Positions 10,801 through 22,286 of a stretch of 64,000 nt of DNA are shown here, in pieces (positions within the stretch are counted from its first letter, which is position 1; every line of letters begins with the position of its first letter). The notes under the pieces were generated by a model. The model was given only the letters and a program-made list of their open reading frames with translations, did not search any database and was not told where the DNA came from. Source of the DNA: Gonapodya prolifera JEL478 (taxonomy: Eukaryota; Monoblepharomycota; Monoblepharidomycetes; Monoblepharidales; Gonapodyaceae); contig KQ965795.1 in NCBI GenBank assembly GCA_001574975.1, positions 1 to 64,000 of the forward strand, in the 5' to 3' direction. A program made the translations under genes and the position numbers.

Positions 10801-12250
10801 GTTATTGGTGGAGAACCTTGCGCTGGGTTCGCAGGTTCACGGTGGACTACCTCAACTACGTAAGAGGGAAGTACACACTCCTCGGAGCGATACGTATCGG
10901 GTGGAAGCAGACCAAGCGAGGGTTCGTGGAGCCGATGCAGACGCTCGCCGATGAGGGGCAGGTCATGATGGGTGAGTTGTTGCTCGCTGTTACGGGACAT
11001 GGCAAGCGTGTGTAATGTGTGCGGCGCCACTAGGACCCCACCCTACACTCATCGGAGAGTTCGGAATCCCCTTTGACCTCGACGACCGGGCCACGTACGC
11101 GCTTCCCTACCCCCGCGCCTACACCTCGCAAGTATCCGCGCTGGACTACAACATGACGGGGATCGAGCGCTCGCTTGTCTCGTGCACTCTGTGGTGTTAC
11201 TGTCCCGATAACGTGCACCGGTGGGGCGACGGTTGGAACGGAGAGGATCTGAGTGTGTTTTGCGCAGAGGAGCGCGAGGAAGGTGTTGCGGCCGTCGAGC
11301 TGTGGGATGATGCCCAGTTGGGTGGGAGGAATGGGATGCTGCCCGAAGCGACGACGGCAGCGGTTGTGGCGGTGAGGAGGAGGATGAGGGAGGAGGCGAG
11401 GGAAAGGAGGAAGAAGAGGGAGGTGGCAGGAGCGGTGAAGGTTGCGTTGAGAATGGAGGTGAAGGAAGGACAGACTGGGGAAGATGGGGAAGAAGGTGTG
11501 CCTGAGTACACATTCACGAGGACAACTACCGAGGGGGTTCCGGTTGCAGTCACAAAGCCGAGCTTAGTGGATATCGGGGAGGAGCAGGAGTCGTTTGTCG
11601 TCATGCCCAAGGCGTCAACGCACCTGCCAACGCACTCTGCTCACACAGACGTCCAGCCACTTGTTGTGCACACTGAAGAGGCCCCAACGGGAGACATGTC
11701 GCAAGACGAGCTGGACGCGTTGGATCTGGGAGGTCGAGCTCTGGACGCGCTGGCTCGCCCTTACCCCGTGTACACCCCTGGGGACCCCGAACGTGCGACC
11801 TTCTCGATGAAGGATCGGACCTTCCGGTTCTCATACTCCCACGCCCTGCCCGTAACCCTTCCCGACGATGTAGATCCGACGCAAGCGGGGGAGCTCATGG
11901 TCGCAGAGATCTTTATGCCACGGTGGCAGTACCCGGACAAGAAAGAAGTCAACGTGCGCGTGTCGGCGGGAGAATGGCGGTGGGTGGAGGAGCGGGAAGT
12001 CCGCGAAGAGGAGGTGATGCCCTCGTGGGATGATATGGTGTCCGACTGGAAGGGCAAGGGTGGTGCTCCGAGGTTCCGGTGCAGTGCTGGAGGAGTGCGC
12101 AAGATTCTGTGGAGGTGTGGGTGCTGGGATGCGCCCGGGCTTGGTGGCAATGGTGGACAAGCCGGAGCGAGCAAGGTGACCCATGACATGATCGTGATGG
12201 TGAATGGGAGGGACGAAAGGGGTGGGCGGGGTGTGTGTAATGTCGGGTGA
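7830..12250 (+). CDS. GH5 subfamily 12 glucosidase (EGCrP/steryl-beta-glucosidase type)
   Basis: Six exons: 7830-8761, 9013-9112, 9232-9389, 9608-10771, 10835-10971, 11034-12250. They total 3708 nt, a multiple of three, giving 1235 residues. The family hydrolyses beta-glucosides of ceramide or sterols in fungi. The TIM-barrel begins around residue 225 with FRDHLGRATILRGINIGG. Family landmarks follow: FVRLNVTWEAVEH, GIKCFIDPHQDVWSRFSGG, the acid/base Glu in DTLNEPSHG, CYAPHWYDGLTL, and the nucleophile Glu in LIGEFGIPFDL. A C-terminal beta-rich region (FRFSYSHALPV) fits the usual accessory domain. The protein is clearly longer than typical members because of a roughly 200-residue Ser/Ala/Pro-rich N-terminal region, an insertion with a poly-charged stretch before CYAPHW, and a long acidic linker. 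No signal peptide is seen, so it is likely intracellular. Intron 1 is unusually long (251 nt) and contains a small hairpin. Confidence 0.9.
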
Positions 12251-12477
12251 CTGGTGAGGTGGTCGAGAGGTCGGAGGCGTCAAGTTTTGATGGCTTTTTA
12301 TTCTCAATTCCTTTTGGTATTTGAGGTATGCGTCTGCAATTTACCACTGTACTGTCTGAGATGTCACGATATCAGGATATGTGTATGTATTGCGACAAAG
12401 ACAAGGGGCGTGTGATAACTACAATAGCTACAAGAACTTTTGCGTGGGCAAAAATGAATGAGCTCCTCCCTCCAGTT

Positions 12478-15400
12478 TTACATCTCGGCACGGTGCTGTC
12501 GATACATTTCTTCAATAGTAGCGTGGTACTTGTTTTTCAGGTTCACTCGCTTGTTCTTGAACGTCTGCAAGACAACAGGATCAAAGCTTCTGGAAACGCA
12601 TCCTGGTGAAAAAGCTTGACGTGTCCCAGACTCACCGGTGTGATAAGTTGTTCCTCCACAGTGAACGGTTGGAGCTCGATGTGAACGTATTTTGGAATTT
12701 CGTACCCGTTCAAGCCATGCGCTTTCCCGAGCTCTCGCAGTTCTCGCTGAATAACCTCTCGAATCCTGGAATCTCCCAGGATGGCTGTATCATCGGCGTT
12801 TTCAAGGTCGGAGAACAAAGAACGAGCATAGAAGCAGACCGGGTCGGGTTCCGGGACGACGACCGCAACGAGGAAAGGGAAGTTGGAGTTTCCGTGTATA
12901 AAGATTTGCTGTCAAGTAAGAATGACATTAAACACATTGCAGCATTGCGGTGAAGTGCCAAAGACCCACCTGCACCATCGGATTTCCGCCCAACACAGAT
13001 TCAATTCTTTCAACTGCAACGAACTCGCCCTGGGACAGTTTGAAGATGTTCCTCATCCTGTCGATGATCTGATGTTTCCGTGGTCATGAAAAAGGGATGT
13101 GGAGCATTACATAATCCAGACGTCCCTCACCTTGATCGTTCCATCCGGGAGCAGTTCTCCAACATCTCCAGTATGCAACCATCCTTCTTCATCGATCGTC
13201 TCCTTTGTCTTCTCCTCCTCTCGCCAGTACCCTTTCATAACATTATCTCCCCGAATGCTGCAAAGGGTTTGTTCAATTTATTGAAATTTTTTTTTGCGTT
13301 CGTAAGATGCAGAGAGAACTCCATACCAAATTTCTCCCCGTGGAAACTCTTCCGGACTGGCAGGGTGCGTGAAGTAAGACATTGAGGGAACATCGACGAG
13401 TTTGATCTCATTCGCTGGTTTTGTAAGATCAACACACATGTTGATTAGGTGTGTTCAAGGAGCGCTGCACCTTCAAAAACACTCACATGTCAAAGGAACC
13501 CCGACATGAGAGCCGTGAGGGAATCCGTAGCTGCGAATTGGCTGCAAAATTGAACCGGATGTACCTTCGGTTTGCCTGTCACCACGTCACGGTCGCTCCT
13601 CTTGTGAAGAGTACTTGCAATCTAGGAATTTGTGGCGACCCACCCGAATCCCACTACCACTTCTGCAGCAGTTACTGCCCGAAACCAGTCGATAATTTCG
13701 TGCGGAATAGGCGCAGATCCCAATAAAATGAGTCGAATTCGACCTACCCGAGAGGAATTTGAGTGGGCACGGGGGTTATTTCAAAAAAGTAGAAACAAAC
13801 TCACCTCCAAGTTTTGCGGCGATTTCACCGAAGATAAGACTGTCGAAAATTGTATCTTTGGAGTTGATTCCAAATCTTGAGTCGAAAAAACAATGCCAAG
13901 ACGTGGATAGTTCACGTTGAATCTGCGTCGCCCATGGTCAACTTACGCCAGCAAAGTTCTCTTGTACAATAAACCAGTCCTGTATAGGGCTTGTGTGACG
14001 TACCCTGATCGCTTTATGCTTCCTTCGACGGCCTGATGAAATCGTGTCATGACTCTGGGGACCGCGGAGAAGCTGTCGGGCAGATATTTAACCAGTTCAA
14101 TGACTGTGCTCAAAGCAATGAATACTTACTAGGTAGGCTTTAATATCTGGAGATCATCGAATATTTTTCTGGTGTCGCCACGGTATAACCCGATACCAAC
14201 ACCAAGATTCGTGCACGAGATGATACCGGTCTGTTCGAAGCTATCCAGAAAGAAGCACCTTAGCTCGTTGGCAATTCGACAATGGAAGAAGTGGACATTA
14301 CATGTGCGCCAAAGGGAGATACGAAAGACTGCAAAAATCTTCCGTGACAAGCCTAGTACGTGGGTTATGAGAGGTTATGTTATCGCCGACAGGCCAGGCC
14401 TCTCAGCTCTTACCCACTCTCCGACAGCAACTTCAGTTGCTGCTGCAGTCGCAATTACGTTTCTGTGGAGGATGACGGCACCCTTTGGAGCTGGAAAGGG
14501 CGTACTTGGTCGGTCAAAGAAGCAAGAAAGTTTGACAATGACAGAACTCACTTCCAGTTGTACCAGACGTGAAGCTGATATTATGCGACCATTCCTTTTA
14601 CTTTTTCGTCCCAGAATAGAGCAACACTGTCGTCATACACCCACCAAATGAGATAGGGGTCTTCAGGCCCGGTCGCCACTGGCTCAGATCTCGATTGCGA
14701 CCCGGAACTCTCCAGTTCAGAGAACGTTTTCAATTCAATACCAGCTTCCGTGAACTTGATCCGATCCTCGGATGTGACAAGAGGGCCGTCAATAACTACC
14801 ACAACTCGAAGACAAGGCGACGAAGGTTTCGCAAGTAGGAGGTTGTCGAGGTTGTGGTGCAATGTGATAATGATCGACAAGTCGGTAACTGCAATGAAAT
14901 ACTGTGAGCGACAAAGCCTGACGGGGTATGAAATATTCCACTCACTGTTTATCATATACGGCAGATCTGCCGCCTTGTATGATTCGTACAAGGTCGTCGT
15001 CACAAATCCATAAGCGGAGTTTGCGAACATTGAGATAATCCATTCAGAACAGTTCCGTGCACTGCAATGTAGAATTTTTAGAACAGAAAGCCCACTTGTA
15101 GCAGCGCTTCTTCCATTGGAACTAACTCACTAAATGCCGACGCGATCTCCCAACTTAAGACCGGCAGCCACTAGACCACTTCCAACATTCAAAATCCGTT
15201 CGCGGTTCTCTCCAAGAGTCGACCACGAGTACTCATTGGATCTCGGGTCGTTGGATCCCGGTTTGTAAACTCCAAGCCATCGCCTTTCCGGTCCAAATTT
15301 TGCGATCGCGGTTTCAAAGCACTGCCAAACGGTTTGCACATTTGGTGACGAAAGAGACCGAGAAATGAGCGGAGTGCCTGGAGGCGTGAGCTTGCTCCTG

Positions 15401-15551
15401 CGATTGATAAGCAAAAATGAAGATGCCAGTTCGACTGACGTGACCTCCCAAATCAAGAATCGGACCTGATGACGCCGGATTCGTTCGACTTTTCGGGCTG
15501 CGAGACGATGGAGTGCGTCTCCGGAGACGTGAATCCGGTCCAGGCGAGCAT
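12478..15551 (-). CDS. Long-chain acyl-CoA synthetase (AMP-forming)
   Basis: Activates fatty acids to acyl-CoA using ATP and CoA. The start is ATG 15551 ([14 protein letters not shown]), chosen because the exon 15466-15551 splices in phase to 15131-15397, whereas a longer upstream ATG does not. Landmarks in order: [37 protein letters not shown], the AMP-binding loop FTSGTTG-TPKGA split by an intron near 14.5 kb, [56 protein letters not shown], and the C-terminal [31 protein letters not shown]. The last exon ends at TAA 12478. Around ten short introns are present. No peroxisomal targeting tripeptide is seen at the C-terminus (AEM). Parts of the middle (13.3-14.2 kb) were not joined exon by exon. 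The family is eukaryotic LACS/FAA-like rather than 4-coumarate ligase, judging by the ITPTFKxKR ending. Confidence 0.88.
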
Positions 15552-15821
15552 CGCCCTTTCGAAGGGTTGCGGGACTTTCCGATGGAACCCGACGCGGCGC
15601 CGGATGTGAAGATCGTTCCGGACGAAGTCACCGTGAACATTGAGTTCAAATCAACCCCGCACTTGGAGGGCTCGTTGAATTATTTACTACCACGGCGAGT
15701 TGAGCAGTATTATTTGAAGTGGCAACAAGTTACGTTTACATGTCACCAACATAATCATCGGAAAAGTTCGTTAGGCACGGTAGTTATTGCTTTCAGCTTT
15801 GCCGCACCATTCACACAAGCT

Positions 15822-17248
15822 TTAACCCACGCACTGCGCTCCGTCTGCAATTCCTTCCGCTATACGGAGTAGCGCCACCATATTCTCTGGAGAAATGGGA
15901 GTGGACCTCTCATTCATTTCGAAGTCCCTCCGCGTAACATTATAAATTGTTGCCCAAATTTGAAGTCGAAATCCGAATGAGCAAGTTACTTCCAAGGCCT
16001 CTGCAACCTCAAAAAGCTGAGAAAGGAAATCCAAAACGGTTGTAGCGGTGGCTTCCATTTCATCTGGTGGCTTATCTTCTGAAAAGTACTGATGAATCAG
16101 GCGGATGTCAATCTCTATCTGAAATAGTGCAAGTTGTGGTGCCAGCTCAAAAATTTGATGTATTGTGGCACGAGCATGTGTCACGGGTTTCTTCAGGATG
16201 ACGAGATCATTCAATTTGAAGGAAAGAGAGAGAGACTGCAGACTCCTCATAGGACCCATTGTTGTGTCATCAAATGTAGTTCCTAGTTCCAGTGAGAATT
16301 CAAGCAGTGGGATGATGCCAAAGTCTGTCATATGCGGGAAAACTCTGCTTAATGGCAATATTCCACCATTGGATGTAGGTCGGTGGGGAGCATCTTGACG
16401 GCTGTGGCACAGATTTTGAACAGAGCCAATCTCCTGCATGGAAGTGATGGCGGAGCGTCTTCCTGAGGAAACAGTTTCCATGATTTTATGGGCCATGGTA
16501 TTGTTTAATTTCAGTCCAAAGCTTGAAAACTTCGTTGCGTTTGGAAACATCTCCAGGAGAAGGCCAATTTGTCGCGGCACATCCTCCTTCCAGGTGGCAT
16601 CCTTAATACCCATCAGACACCACCAAACTTTGAGCTCGGTCACCTTCGTAATCGTCTGGAGATTGCTGTTGTCGCATCCGCGCGCGAGGATGTCCACGTT
16701 CAACATGCTCAGTATCACCAATGGCGGACGAATCTGATGACCCAGAAAAGCCACAGTCCCCGTCGCAAATCTATGGAAGGCAGTATTTGTGGCTCGGTAG
16801 CAGTCAACCGTGACAGAGGCGTTGAGGAAATTTGGAGATCGCAACCTTGCCCCTCCAAGCTTTCTTGCAATCTGTTCTCGAAACAAGTCAGCCAGTCCCG
16901 CAAGCGAGGTGTCAGCTGCCGCGCCTATATTGAAGGCTACAGTCCCGTTCACGCCTGTCCAAGTGAGTCGCCCGTTCCTTCCCATATCCTCGACAAACTG
17001 CTCTGCCATCACACACTCCGTCCACTCAGGCATGATGCGACTATCCACATCCTCATCATCCCTAAAGGTCCGTTTACATTTAGAACCAGGTTCCATCGAA
17101 CGACGACTGCTCCATTTTGGCACCAAGGAATCGGCGATGCTGCGAAATGCCGGAATCGACGACACACGAGGGGAATTTTGAGGAAGAAGCCCCTCGGAGG
17201 TAGCAGACGGAGAACGCGGTGGAGTACTTCCGGTGGTAGTTCGTTCAT
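15822..17248 (-). CDS. F-box protein
   Basis: Exons 17124-17248 and 15822-17061 total 1365 nt (454 residues). The first exon is an N-terminal F-box: NELPPEVLHRVLRLLPPRGF, then IPLVCRRFRHFAASPIPW. F-box domains bind Skp1 and bring substrates to SCF ubiquitin ligases. A 62-nt intron (donor GTGCCA, acceptor TTTAG, with CTAAAT nearby) moves the frame into the long downstream exon, which has leucine-rich, weakly repeated stretches as in fungal F-box/LRR-like proteins but no second recognisable domain. The long exon can also be read open upstream of the intron without the F-box; the spliced model is preferred because it restores the domain. The divergent MYND gene lies immediately upstream. Confidence 0.75.
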
Positions 17249-17274
17249 CGTCCTTCAAGTGAGATTCGTTTGGT

Positions 17275-17778
17275 GTGCAACAGGAATCCGCCGATTACTT
17301 CTCCACCGCTGTGAAGGACAACCCAAAACTCCATATTGCACTCAGGAAGCTCCAGACACACACTCCGGAAGAGAAAACCGCCAAATTTTTGATGATGTTT
17401 CATTCCAGCGAGTGGTATATACAGTCACGCTTCAAAGTCAGACTCCCACTCGGCAAATTTTTTGGAGTTTCCAGAGAAGGGCAGAGACTCTTTGAATCCT
17501 CTGCTCGCACCGCTGCAAAATCACAAAAGTTACAAGACTGCGAGTCTGTCTGCGCCGCATTTGGTTGCATGAACGTTTCACTTCAAAAAAAGTGCGTTGT
17601 ATGCAAGTTGGCAATGTATTGCAACGCGGCGTGCCAGAGGGCGCACTGGAAGGCACAGAAACCTGTGTGTCGAGAGGACTTTTGGAACGTAGAAGGTGTA
17701 AAGTCTGACTGGGAGGTATCAGAGACTGCGAACGGATGGCGTTGTTTCTTTGAGTTTTTGAGTAGTATCGTCTATTAG
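17275..17778 (+). CDS. MYND-type zinc-finger protein
   Basis: The frame is open from 17275; the first ATG in it is 17392, giving 128 residues. The C-terminal half holds a MYND finger: CAAFGCMNV, KKCVVCKLAMYCNAACQRAH, WKAQKPVC. This pattern chelates two zinc ions and mediates protein contacts. An acceptor-like AACAG at 17279-17283 could mean an upstream exon, but none is apparent because the F-box gene starts 26 bp away on the other strand. The end (TAG 17778) is only 22 bp from the converging monooxygenase stop. MYND proteins of this small size without another domain are common in Agaricomycetes; the partner is unknown. Confidence 0.65.
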   Translation: MQQESADYFSTAVKDNPKLHIALRKLQTHTPEEKTAKFLMMFHSSEWYIQSRFKVRLPLGKFFGVSREGQRLFESSARTAAKSQKLQDCESVCAAFGCMNVSLQKKCVVCKLAMYCNAACQRAHWKAQKPVCREDFWNVEGVKSDWEVSETANGWRCFFEFLSSIVY

Positions 17779-17800
17779 AATCTGTGAATAATAATAGTCA

Positions 17801-20355
17801 CTATAGCTTCGGCGCCCTCTCTACCGCACTCATCAATATCTGCTTTCTTCTCTGCTCCCTCGTCCGTCTCCGTTCCTCACCCAATTGGCCCCACGCTGAC
17901 GCGTGGTAGAGTGCGAAGTAGTCCTTGGTGGGGTCTGGATGAACCATGACGGTCGGGAGACGCACTAGGGAACACGCGGTATGGATGTTGAGAAAAAGAG
18001 GGGATGCGTGGATAGCATTGCACTCACTGTCCATAATGCAGTCGTCGGCGAAGTCAACTGGGAGGTGTGCAGGACGGGGATGGGTGAAGGTGAGACACGC
18101 TCAACCGGCCGCGATCCCAACCGGCAGCAAATGTTGTGACTCACTGAACCTCCCAAACACATACACCTTCCCCTCCCTCAGCCCTCCACCCTCCGTAAAC
18201 CTCCCATCCATCTTCCCAAACTCCTTCACCTGGCGCCACACCTCCTCACTCCCTCCCTTGGGCACTGCAACACCACCCAAAAGCGACTCTGCGATCCACT
18301 GCGCGCACACGTCGATGTTGATGGAACATGAGGCCGAGTTGAACATGCCGTTGAAGAAGAGGTTGCGCTGGTAGAGCAGGCTGGGCGGTTGGACGGTACG
18401 CCAGAGGGGCGGAGAGCGGTAGGACCCGTCGAGTCCCAGCGAGGCGAGGAGGGAGCGGGGGAAGTAAGGGAATGAAAAGGTGTACCCCGTGCAGAACAGC
18501 AGTGCGTGGGTGCGTATGGCGTTTTCGTACGGTTTGGGCGGGTCCGGGCCGGGGGATTCCTTGTCCACGACGATGGTGACGTCGTTGCCCTGCACGCGGG
18601 TGATATGCCCGCGGATGGTCCCGATGTGGCCCGACTTGACGAGCTCGAAGAAATTCTCGGACGCGACCCCGAAAGAGGAGTCGGCGCCAAAGGGGTATGT
18701 GGGGACGCAGGGGTGGGTGGGATCTGTTGGTGCGTTGGTGAGCTGTGGTACGTCGCGGGAGGGGGGTTTGAAGACTTACCAATACCGATAGCGGCGACAA
18801 TCCCCTGCTCCACACTAAGTTTCTTTCCCCCTGCTAGATCCTGGCGTCTCTTCGACACACTGGATCGCGAAACGTCGGGGCCTTTGTTCGACGCCCTAGA
18901 CGAATTAGCGCTTTCCTTTCCTTCTGTTTTCTCGGGCGGAAGACTCGTGCTGGGTGGCTCAATCTTTGACCCGGGAACCCACACGGGGCGCCACCATGGT
19001 CCGGGTTGGCCTGAGCGGCGGTGGGAGTCGAGGTTTGAGAAGAACTGGGACATCGGAAGGATTAAATGCCCCATTGGAACAGGAAACAACAGGGAAGATC
19101 AGACTAAGGTAGCCTCGGCTAACAGGATAACTCACCGACATGGGCAGGAACCAATGCGGTTTTCGAAACACCATGACCGGTTTCGGGTACTTTTCCGGAT
19201 CCTCTCGATACAACAACCCCATCCACTCGGCCAGATCCAACGCACTCTTGCCGTACCCAACTACCAAGACCGTTCCTGCCTTGGGCTTGCCTTCGTTCCG
19301 TGGGGACACGCTCTTCCCGCCCTCCAGAAGCGCCCGAATGGCGTCAGGATCGGCCGCGTCGGAGCTGTGTCCGACCCACCCGCCGAACGAGTCCAGCCCG
19401 GGCACGTATGACGCGTCCGAGGGGCTTTTGCTGGGCGTGCGAGGAACGGAGAACAGGCCCGTGCATGCGATTACGATGTCGGCTTCGATGCGTTCGGGGC
19501 GGGAAGTGGGAGAGTATGTGGGGACGGTGAGGATTTCCCACCGGTTTGGTGGGGTGCCGTGTGTGTCGCGGATGTGGTCGGTGGGGTGAGTGGATGGTGG
19601 GACGGGGGCTATGGAGGTGACGCGGGTGTTGAGGCGCACGCTGTTAGAGGGAGTTGGTAGGTGAGCCATCTCGAAGGTTCATGTCGATTTTCGAGAGTAC
19701 AGCAATTAGAAGTTCCCTCGGTCGATGATGTATGTTCCCGGCAGGCAGCCAGCACATTTATGATGTGTCCTTTGCAACGCAGTCACCGTAATAACATCCG
19801 TCCTTATCGAGACCATCGGCCGACTCCTTCCGTCTCCAAATTCCAGTACCCAACAGTGCACACTCCCTACTCACAGCTTATCCACGCCATGCCGTCGCGC
19901 GTACCGCTCCACATTACTTCTGATCTCCTCCGCGTATATCCACACGGACCCCTTGTTCTCCGGGTCGCAGAGCGTGTCGTCCGTGAGCGAATAGTTACCC
20001 CTGGGCGAGTTTGACGACAGTCGGGGGTATGTCCGGCCGTGGGCCCAGACGCCTGCGATGTGGTGGTGGGATTCTGGGTGGTGTGGGTTTGAACTCATTG
20101 AGGGTTTGAGCGAGCGAGGTTCGAGGAGGAGCAAAGCATACCGATGATTTGAATATTGGTGAAACCGTCCTCAAGGAGAGTTTTGGCGGTTCTGCGATGC
20201 GGCGAGCGTGTCGGGCATGAATGGGTGAGATCAGCCCGCGGACTCCTCCTGATCAAGTCCAGCACTCACACGAGTCCCGAAAGTCCCGCGCCCACGATCA
20301 CGATCTTCTTTGATCGGTCGGCGGGTGGCAGTGGGTTCGCTGGTTCGGCACCCAT
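17801..20355 (-). CDS. Flavin-containing monooxygenase family protein
   Basis: Starts at ATG 20355 (MGAEPANPLPP). The FAD Rossmann motif follows at once: KKIVIVGAGLSGLVTAKTLL, split by an intron. Other landmarks: HHHIAGVWAHGRTYPRLSSN, the FMO-like FGGWVGHSSD, the second dinucleotide motif VLVVGYGKSALDLAEW for NADPH, KPVMVFRKPHWFLP, and LLFCTGYTFSFPYFP. It would insert one oxygen atom into a nucleophilic or carbonyl substrate. At least six introns are present; the one after DKL uses the acceptor CTCTAACAG, which restores DKLVRLNTRVTSI exactly. Substrate is unknown. No targeting signal is evident. There is no neighbouring pathway gene that tells its role. Confidence 0.85.
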
Positions 20356-20993
20356 GATCCGCGGGAGGTTGCGATGAGCCGGGAGCAGCTGTGCACGGGC
20401 TGATGCAGCGGGCAGCACAAGTGTATGGAAAGCGGAACGCGTGTGCCGTCTGTCTTCGGTCCACGTATCGAACCGATCTCGGCAAATCTGCAACCGCCAC
20501 ATCCGACCAATGTTAGACTACTTCACGTGACTCAACCACCCACCAGTTCTTCCAGTGTCCAACGTCCGAACGTACCAGGGTGGAAACGTGTCTTGGGGTT
20601 TTTGCGGTGTCAACAACTAGAATGATTTCACTATCACAGTAAAAATCAGAATACACAATTCAATATCACGCTATGCAAAAAACAGAGACCTTCGACCTCA
20701 AACCTCCGGCAAATTGCAACAAATGTGCACAACTATACAAATCTCCACGATGAATCAGTTGTCGACGAGCTGAGTTCTGTTCGACGTCGCATTCATGTCA
20801 CAAAAAGAGCCCTGGCTCGTTCTGTAGATACGATGTGACGGAAACAATGAACACGTTGAAATCAGCACACTAAGGCAACATTGGTCACTGCGGGCGTCAT
20901 TGTCACGGCCACCGAGCTCGTTGGAGACGTCCGCAAGAGGTCGTTTCGCGCTCCTAATGGTGCAGCAATAGATCGAGTGTTTTCAAAAGTACG
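20356..20993. other. Intergenic, nothing recognised
   Basis: Upstream region of the monooxygenase and probable 3' side of the coiled-coil fragment. It becomes AT-rich between 20620 and 20880. No convincing frame, repeat or RNA gene is seen. Confidence 0.4.
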
Positions 20994-21026
20994 TTAATAT
21001 GATGTGCTGCGAAGCAACCAACTTAC

Positions 21027-21560
21027 GGCAGTTATCACCGGCTTCTGTCCAGTCTGGCTACCTTGTCCCTTCGGCGGGCCGACCGCTTCTTCGTCTGAGG
21101 CGTTGTCCCAAACATTCACGCCCTCCTTCTGTCGCACTGGGCCACTTTGCAGCCCCTTGGGTAGCGACACCTCTTCATCCGATGTGTTGTCCCAAACGTC
21201 ATCATCCTGCACTGCACCCGTTCTCGCCTCCTCCACAATCGCCTCACGATAATTGGACGCTTGATTCTCGCCACGAAGCGCCGCCTGCTTAGGCAGGTCG
21301 ACTTCTTGTTGGCGCTCTTGGAGTAACAGCTGGAGGCGATCGATCTCCATTTGTTTCTCCTTAATAGTCTCGTCCTTTAGGAGGATCTTGGACGCTCGCG
21401 ATGCTACCAGCTGCGCTCTCGGACTGCAGTATCTGCCACAGAAGCTTCGATTTCCGGACCAAGTTCCAATCCCTTCTAATCGACCGGGCGCCACACTTCG
21501 CGCTCTGAGACTTTGTGCCCATTACCAATGTCGGGCGTTGCAGCCTCGAATCGGTTCCCA
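21027..21560 (-). CDS. Coiled-coil hypothetical protein, partial model
   Basis: A frame on the minus strand encodes a strongly charged helix (KILLKDETIKEKQMEIDRL, QLLLQERQQEV) likely to form a coiled coil. It is followed by a duplicated acidic motif, DDDVWDNTSDEEVSLPKG and VNVWDNASDEEAVGPPKG. The exon closes at a good donor, GCC|GTAAGT at 21026. A short ATG-led frame (MGTKSQSAKCGARS) precedes it and may be an upstream exon, with a probable junction near the acceptor CTGCAG at about 21426. The 3' exon was not found in phase. Family not recognised. The DNA just upstream contains imperfect 80-bp repeats (listed separately), so the gene may be built from or disrupted by a repeat. Confidence 0.35.
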
Positions 21561-21680
21561 ACCGGGCACGACCTGTTTTCGTTCTGAGAGTAGTTTGTCC
21601 GTGACACCGATATCGGGCGTTCCAGTCTCCAACCCCTTCCCGCCCGGGCGCGAAACTTCACGCACTCTCGATGCAATCCT
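21481..21680. repeat. Imperfect tandem repeat, about 80-bp unit
   Basis: The core ACCGGGC/CCCGGGC recurs at about 21484, 21561 and 21642, each time preceded by a TCGGGCG-TT-CAG-CTC-AA-type stretch (clear in the 21530 and 21612 copies, weaker in the third). The copies are substantially diverged. Confidence 0.5.
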
Positions 21681-22286
21681 TTATGAGCGTTCTGCGAACG
21701 AGGTCCATCACGGTGATCCTTTTCTCGCCGGACAGCTCTGGCTGCTGCACTGTTAAGGTTTCGGAGCTCTGATTCGACCACCGCAGGTACGTGCCTGGGC
21801 CACCGAGCACCCACTTCCAAAAGAAAGTTTGATTTCAACAAAAGAAGGGACACAAAGTGATGAAGCTCATGTGTGAACGAAGCGTGGGTACAGACATCAA
21901 ACATAAATGTTGGAATGTACTATTGATACATCAACTGCGTATCCAGACGAGTGAGCAGTAAACGAGAGCACTTATACAACACACTTGCTCGTCAAGCAGA
22001 ACGTCTGTGTGCGGAGCGCGATTATTCATGAGCGTAGCTATCTCCATCACTGCGGGACTCGGAGTTGGGAATACGCAGTAGGGTGCTGCTCTGTTATTGA
22101 CTGGGAGACAAGTCGGAGGACGCCTTGATCTGCCTTGATGCGTTTCTGATCAGGGAGGTGTGGTGTGAAGGCGGCACCGAGCTGCAAGTGCTCGCAAATG
22201 ACTTTGCACAGATAGCTAAAGTGTGTACGCTCCCATTCTTTTGTACATCAGAATCTCTCACCCTCTCACATTTTGGCCCTCGTATA
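21681..22286. other. Intergenic, nothing recognised
   Basis: Short frames on both strands only; no domain, splice chain or RNA gene is evident. Confidence 0.35.

Noticed and set aside
15560-15649. Upstream ATG for the acyl-CoA synthetase (MFTVTSSGTIF)
   Set aside because: Its frame cannot splice in phase to the next exon, whereas the ATG at 15551 can.
17062-17258. Start of the F-box gene in the uninterrupted long frame (MKDDERTTTGS)
   Set aside because: It would lose the F-box. A 62-nt intron restores the domain and keeps the total a multiple of three.
16569-17495. 308-codon plus-strand frame
   Set aside because: Antisense to the F-box gene; no domain, and the minus-strand reading contains a clear F-box.
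12478-20355. A metabolic gene cluster (acyl-CoA synthetase plus monooxygenase)
   Set aside because: F-box and MYND genes lie between, no core synthase is present, and the pathway link is not supported.
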